From Smittium mucronatum (taxonomy: Eukaryota > Kickxellomycota > Harpellomycetes > Harpellales > Legeriomycetaceae), in NCBI GenBank assembly GCA_001953115.1, contig LSSL01000181.1, positions 1 through 21,758 of the forward strand: a stretch of 21,758 nt of DNA. Reading direction: 5' to 3'. Of this stretch, positions 17,991-21,758 are shown one piece after another. The notes under the pieces are model-generated. The model was not told the origin of the DNA, made no database searches, and worked only from the letters and a program-made list of their open reading frames with translations. The translations under genes were made by a program, and so were the position numbers. Numbering within the stretch: the first letter of the stretch is position 1; each line of letters starts with the position of its first letter.

Positions 17991-18564
17991 ATATTGCTTT
18001 TTGAAATGAATCCTGTTGCAGATCATTTTTAGACGATTTTACAAAAATACCTGTCCCTTTGTACAAAATTCTGGATAAGGTCACTAACTTTGACTGGTAT
18101 AATGAACACGAAACTGCCTTCGAGAAGCTGAAGTACGCCACGGTCTCAGCACCAGTATTTGCTCACCCCGACAAAAGTATTTCCTATATCATGTAAACCG
18201 ATGCTTCCGATGTAGGAGTTGGTGCTTCTTTGCATCAAAAGCAGCCAGATGGCATAGCTAAACCAATTGCTTACACCAGCAATAAATTACCACCCGTTCT
18301 GCGAAATTAATGTGCTAGCGACAAGTAAGCCTTAGCGGTCATATAATGATTCGAAAATTTCCATAAATATGTAAAATAACTTTCACGGAACTGTAAAATA
18401 ATCATCGAGCTCTGATATCTGCTCTAGCTAACTTTTACCCCAGAGACGGAGTAGCTCGATGGAACTTGGCACTACAGGCATACGAGTTCAGTGTCAAGCA
18501 CGTCAAAGAACAGAAAAACGGACTAAAAGGCGTTCTTAGCTTTGAATTCAATACTGGCTTATGA
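17991..18564 (+). pseudogene. Element A RNase H
   Basis: The frame from about 18021 reads FLDDFTKIPVPLYKIL, NFDWYNEHETAFEKLK, VSAPVFAHPDKSIS, a stop at 18194, then TDASDVGVGASLHQKQPDG, KPIAYTSNKLPP. This is the RT-RNase H junction of gypsy elements almost unchanged, with the first catalytic Asp present at about 18200. After several stops a second frame, 18397-18564, gives NNHRALISALANFYPRDG, ARWNLALQAYEFSVKHVK, QKNGLKGVLS, the end of RNase H, with the usual DHR become NHR. Despite the stops this is the clearest protein block in element A. Confidence 0.9.
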
Positions 18565-18954
18565 GCTAATCATGCTACACTTACCAATCACTAGTAGCCA
18601 AGGGCTTCCAACATCACAATCAGACAATTCGGAAAACCCGATCTGTTTGCGCCAGATTCTGAAGAAAGTAGCAACGAGAAAATCGAATATGAAAACCCTA
18701 ATAAAATCTGACAACATAATCGACTCTAACAAAAAAAATTGCTCCCAACTGCAGCCAATATCACCAGGCAGCAGCAAATCGACGAGAAATCTAATACCAT
18801 TATCAAAACACATAAGAAACAATCTAATGTTCCTCAAAATTTGATATAACGAGCATTATCTCCCAAAATCGTTGAAAAAACTCTCTAAAATGTCTCTGAT
18901 TTATGCAATCCACGACTTTATGTTCCTTCATTGCTACTAAAAGACATTTTAATT
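18565..18954 (+). pseudogene. Element A RNase H-integrase linker
   Basis: The frame 18542-18844 (100 codons) reads LPTSQSDNSENPICLRQILKK and NMKTLIKSDNIIDS. It lies where element B has a linker with LPTSAEFTKMQ, and the shared LPTS and following polar helix suggest real homology. No catalytic motif is present. The minus frame 18559-18837 is its shadow. The rest is broken. Confidence 0.5.
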
Positions 18955-19640
18955 CATTTTCAAAACACGCCTCTCAGCTACACTAAGGGCAGAAGAACAT
19001 CCGAAAATCTCTTAAAAGAAATTATCTGGCCGAACATGTCTCGATATGTTTTTTTTTAATCTTTTGGAGCTGTAAAATATTTCGTATGACCAATTATTCG
19101 ACTTTAAAACCTTTGATGCGCTTAAACCAATATTAGTATCAAAGCCCTTTTAAATGGATTCTATTGATCAAGCTAGTACATTTCTTGATAGTGGCTGTGG
19201 CATTGGTAAATTCCTGCCATCGCTTATTTGATGATGAGGTGGGTGGATGCAGTTGAGGTTCCGTCGAAATCAGCGCAAACCACTGTCAAAATTATTTAAA
19301 AGCGTCTCATTCTTCTGCAAGACTGTCTATAATAAATTTTTGAGTGACAATTGTACAACATTCATCAGATAGAAAATGCGATTTTTCATTGCAAAATGGC
19401 ATCGAGCAAGTATTTTCATTTCCATACCGCCCAGAAACAAATTTTATGATGGAAAGCTTCAATAGTATCTTGAAGATGAATGTCAAAGCCTACTGTACCA
19501 AAGATCAAAGTTAATGGGATATGCATATTGAAAATCATGAAATGTCATACCGCAAAGAAAATAAGAAAACACTCGTAGCCTCTCCTTCCAAAGTTATATT
19601 TTGATAAGAACCTCAACTACCAGTTATAGCCCCAAGTCTA
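18955..19640 (+). pseudogene. Element A integrase
   Basis: HHCC domain: HFQNTPLSYTKGRRTSENLL, KEIIWPNMSRYVFF, then SCKIF in the next frame (18955-19085). Core: MDSIDQASTFLDSGCGIGKF with Asp 19166-19168; RWVDAVEVPSKSAQTTVKII; LSDNCTTF with Asp 19346-19348; FPYRPETNFMMESFNSILK with Glu 19452-19454; then DMHIENHEMSYRKENKKT. All three catalytic acidic codons are present. Spacing is 59 residues between the two Asp, and 35 to the Glu if a 2-base loss is counted, matching element B. Several frameshifts and stops (for example TGATGA at 19229-19234) remove function. The C-terminal tail after 19640 cannot be followed well. Confidence 0.85.
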
Positions 19641-20010
19641 AGAATCCAAATCCTACACTCAAAATTCTTGTTAAAAAACTACTAATAGACGCTATAATAG
19701 CACCAACTCGTGCAACTATCTAGTAAAACGATATCACAGCGAAAAGAGCTACGGAACTATGAATATAATTCCAGACACAGAGCTTCAGTATACGAAAATA
19801 ATAACTACGTCCTGCTCAAACTTATTACAGCAAAAGGGCTCAATACACATTGTAATTCAGTAGTAAATACATAGGCACATATCTTACAGCAAAGAAAATT
19901 ATTCAAGTTGTTATCGAATTTAGCTAACAAAAGAGGATGACTTCAATACACAATTAGTAGACACAAATTTGTAGAATCATCCATACAACATTTTCGCATC
20001 AATCGAGCTA
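19641..20010 (+). other. Element A end of pol and 3' untranslated part
   Basis: No motif can be followed with confidence. A piece near 19800-19860 (NNYVLLKLITAKGLN) may be the GD.V.L stretch that starts the integrase C-terminal module. Otherwise nothing is seen. Confidence 0.35.
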
Positions 20011-20023
20011 ATGGGAGAAACAG
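20011..20023 (+). other. Polypurine tract of element A (candidate)
   Basis: ATGGGAGAAACAG, purine-rich, 4 bp before the TGTT of the right LTR. It resembles element B's ATGGGGAAGGACG at the same position. Confidence 0.6.
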
Positions 20024-20027
20024 ATAA

Positions 20028-20330
20028 TGTTTCGAAAAATGGCAGCAAGAATATGTATAGGTAAATGACACTTTCCCCGCAATAATTGGATAACTGGAAG
20101 GCATCCCAATTGCATTTTTACTCTAAATTTGACAAATATAACATAATGCCATGTATCAGCCTGCAACTCTATTCTATTTTCATTTTATTATCATTTAAAG
20201 TAGTTTCCATTGCAATAAATTTATTAGTATAAAAGAGGCGAACTGATTGCAAACTTTGTTGATATCTACCTCTTTCGTTAAGTAATATTTTCTTAATAAA
20301 TAATGTCAAGCCTGAAAACCCCTTATAATG
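20028..20330 (+). repeat. Right LTR of element A
   Basis: Starts TGTTTCG and aligns with the left LTR to about 20330. It contains AATTGCATTT (20108), a clean TATA box TATAAAAG at 20228-20235 followed by AGGCGAA, and AATAAA signals near 20295. The 3' end is uncertain by a few bases (...CCTTATAATG). Confidence 0.78.
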
Positions 20331-21219
20331 TTTTTGGAATATTTATTAGCTTTAAAATAAATTTCCTGTAAAAAAAATAATAAACCATTAATGATGGTGG
20401 GTCTGATTTTGGGGCTATAAGTGGATCGTCAGAATATTGATATTTTGATAGTCTTGCTTATCCTACTTTTTAAGATATGTGAAATATAGATGAATAATAG
20501 ATTTTCTTGGTAGAATATCGACGCATTTAGGCGAGGGAAGGCTGTTAGTTTGTGAATATTAGTCAATTGGAGATTCAGTCTAAATTATATTCAGGATAGG
20601 TTAGAAATGGGTTGGGATTTTCCGAGAATCATAAAATATTTTAGATTTGCAATCGGAAGGCAGTTTTCAGCAAATGCCGCATGAATGAGAGGCTCTCAAT
20701 AAATATAATTCAATAAATTTGGCATTTTTTTGGATTTATTTTGTTCTTCCCATTCATTAATTGGATCGTTAATGTAACTGGGTCATAGATGGCGTTTGAT
20801 ACAAAATTGAGGTTTGCATTAAGATAACTTTTTATGACTGAGATTTCATGAATCTGAAAGAAACCGCGAAAAAAATCTATCAGAAACATATTTTATGAGT
20901 TTCTATCCTAACAATGTCTTCCGAGTATTTTTTTAATCTTAATTTTAGATGTTTAAAAGTCTTGGTTGAAAATTGCGGCAGTTTTTCTCCTTCTCAAACG
21001 TTTTATATGATTTGATATTCTGTAAAAATTAAAATGGATACGAGAAAGTCGTTTATATTTCTGGATATTATGAATTACATATTTTAGATTATTTTAATAA
21101 TAGATTTATATAAAGCCTAAGGCCAAAAAGTCGAGAATAAACAAATATATAGAGATATTCCAAAGCAATTTACAAAACTTTGCTATTTATACCAAAGTGG
21201 ATAAACTGTAAAATCATAA
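20331..21219. other. AT-rich flank, no gene seen
   Basis: It begins with a short segment (20337-20374) resembling the LINE relic 1 tail, then AT-rich DNA of ordinary complexity. No open frame of note, no repeat and no RNA gene is evident. Confidence 0.45.
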
Positions 21220-21758
21220 TCCCCTAAGAGTGAAATACCTTTCCGTGGTTTAGGGGCTTAATAGTGTACTTTTCGAAGTACAATAGACCAAAATTTCACA
21301 CAGCGTTGTACTATTCTTGGTTAGGAATAGTGGAGACAGCACACAGCTATTCGGATTACAGTGATTTTAGAGGAGGGCCATCTAGAAGCAGGAGGAACTA
21401 TCCGTTTAGCACAACAGAGGCATATTATAGTGCAAAATTCCAGTTTTCGTCAGTCAGACGGATCCCAGCGTCTAACGGCTATTTGTAGGAAAGCCATGTC
21501 GATCACCCCACGTTTGGGTAGAAGCCTAATTTTATCAATCCTGTTAGAAGAAGGCTCTGATTAGGAGCTCATTAGCTTCAATGAACTATTGTTCATTGAC
21601 AAAGTTCTTAATTCATGACTGCGTGTAACCTCAGTTATACACCTACTTGAAGCAATGCTAGGGATGTTCTTTTCATTGGTATACTGAACCCTTTTCCCGT
21701 AGGTACGCAGCAGGTAGTCCGGCAGAGGAGCTTATTGCAGTTAGGATAATAGTCTTTT
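21220..21758. other. Unidentified higher-GC, hairpin-dense segment
   Basis: Composition changes here to about half G+C in places (29 of 60 bases in 21361-21420), far above the block before it. Several perfect stems are close together: CCCCTAA/TTAGGGG (21221-21227 with 21250-21256), TGTACTT-TTCG-AAGTACA (21265-21282), ACTATTC/GAATAGT (21310-21331), CAATGAAC-TATT-GTTCATTG (21579-21598). A 77-codon frame without ATG runs at 21331-21564 (ITVILEEGHLEAGGTIRLAQ...), overlapped by another at 21264-21488. I recognise neither a protein family nor a conserved rRNA or tRNA signature. It could be a structured RNA gene, a decayed coding region, or the start of another element cut by the window edge. Confidence 0.4.

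Larger units (their letters stand above)
9547..20330 (+). mobile_element. Ty3/gypsy-like LTR retrotransposon A (outer, interrupted)
   Basis: The outer element of the nest. It is bounded by a left LTR (9547-9849) and a right LTR (20028-about 20330) that align end to end with small gaps. Gag starts after the left LTR, is interrupted at 10396/10397 by element B, and resumes at 15739. Then come a protease relic, RT, RNase H and integrase in Ty3/gypsy order. Without B and the duplicated 4 bp, A would be about 5.44 kb, close to B (5,338 bp). Both LTRs and all domains are strongly mutated. I could not find a target-site duplication around A, so its outermost base positions are good to a few bases only. 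Confidence 0.85.

Noticed and set aside
18559..18837. 92-codon minus-strand frame
   Set aside because: Shadow of the RNase H-integrase linker.
9542..20335. Target-site duplication around element A
   Set aside because: AATTT on the left and TTTTT on the right are not a convincing duplicate, and the right LTR end is uncertain.
21220..21758. Ribosomal RNA gene
   Set aside because: None of the universal rRNA signature sequences I know (sarcin-ricin loop, 530 loop, GGGATAACTGGC) is present on either strand.
1..21758. CRISPR arrays, bacterial operons, tRNA genes
   Set aside because: No regularly spaced repeats, no ribosome-binding-site-led gene strings, and no tRNA T-loop with matching acceptor stems were seen.

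Overview
The window is eukaryotic repeat-rich DNA. It is very AT-rich outside the decayed transposable elements and contains no intact host gene that I can recognise. Everything I can identify belongs to broken retrotransposons on the + strand: two non-LTR (LINE) relics and two nested LTR retrotransposons of the Ty3/gypsy type. The organism cannot be named from sequence alone. AT-rich DNA packed with decayed LINE and gypsy copies would suit a TE-rich microsporidian or another small fungal or protist genome, and I put no more than about 0.4 on that.

Layout. Positions 1-665 are the C-terminal end of a LINE ORF2 cut by the window edge, with its C-terminal CCHC finger and an A/T-rich 3' tail to about 800. 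Positions 801-1518 are unassigned. From about 1519 to 5800 lies a second, longer LINE in many frames. It has an upstream ORF with a degenerate C2H2-like finger, an APE-type endonuclease, a linker, a reverse transcriptase with recognisable motifs, and a thumb region. From 5800 to 9546 is a very AT-rich block with no coding signal.

From 9547 to about 20330 is Ty3/gypsy element A, with LTRs of about 303 bp. Element B (10397-15734, two 260-bp LTRs) is inserted inside A's gag. The target-site duplication CTTC flanks B (ACTTC if the last LTR base is shared). Removing B rejoins A's gag reading, which then aligns residue by residue with B's own gag. Both elements keep the order gag, protease, RT, RNase H, integrase, each with a primer-binding site after the left LTR and a purine tract before the right LTR. 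Their proteins are siblings: the same bridge sequence joins protease to RT, and both integrases have D-59-D-35-E spacing. Both carry many stops and frameshifts, so neither can move by itself.

From 20331 the sequence is AT-rich again. From about 21220 to the end it changes to higher-GC, hairpin-dense sequence that I cannot identify. This tail is the best candidate for something not explained by known elements.
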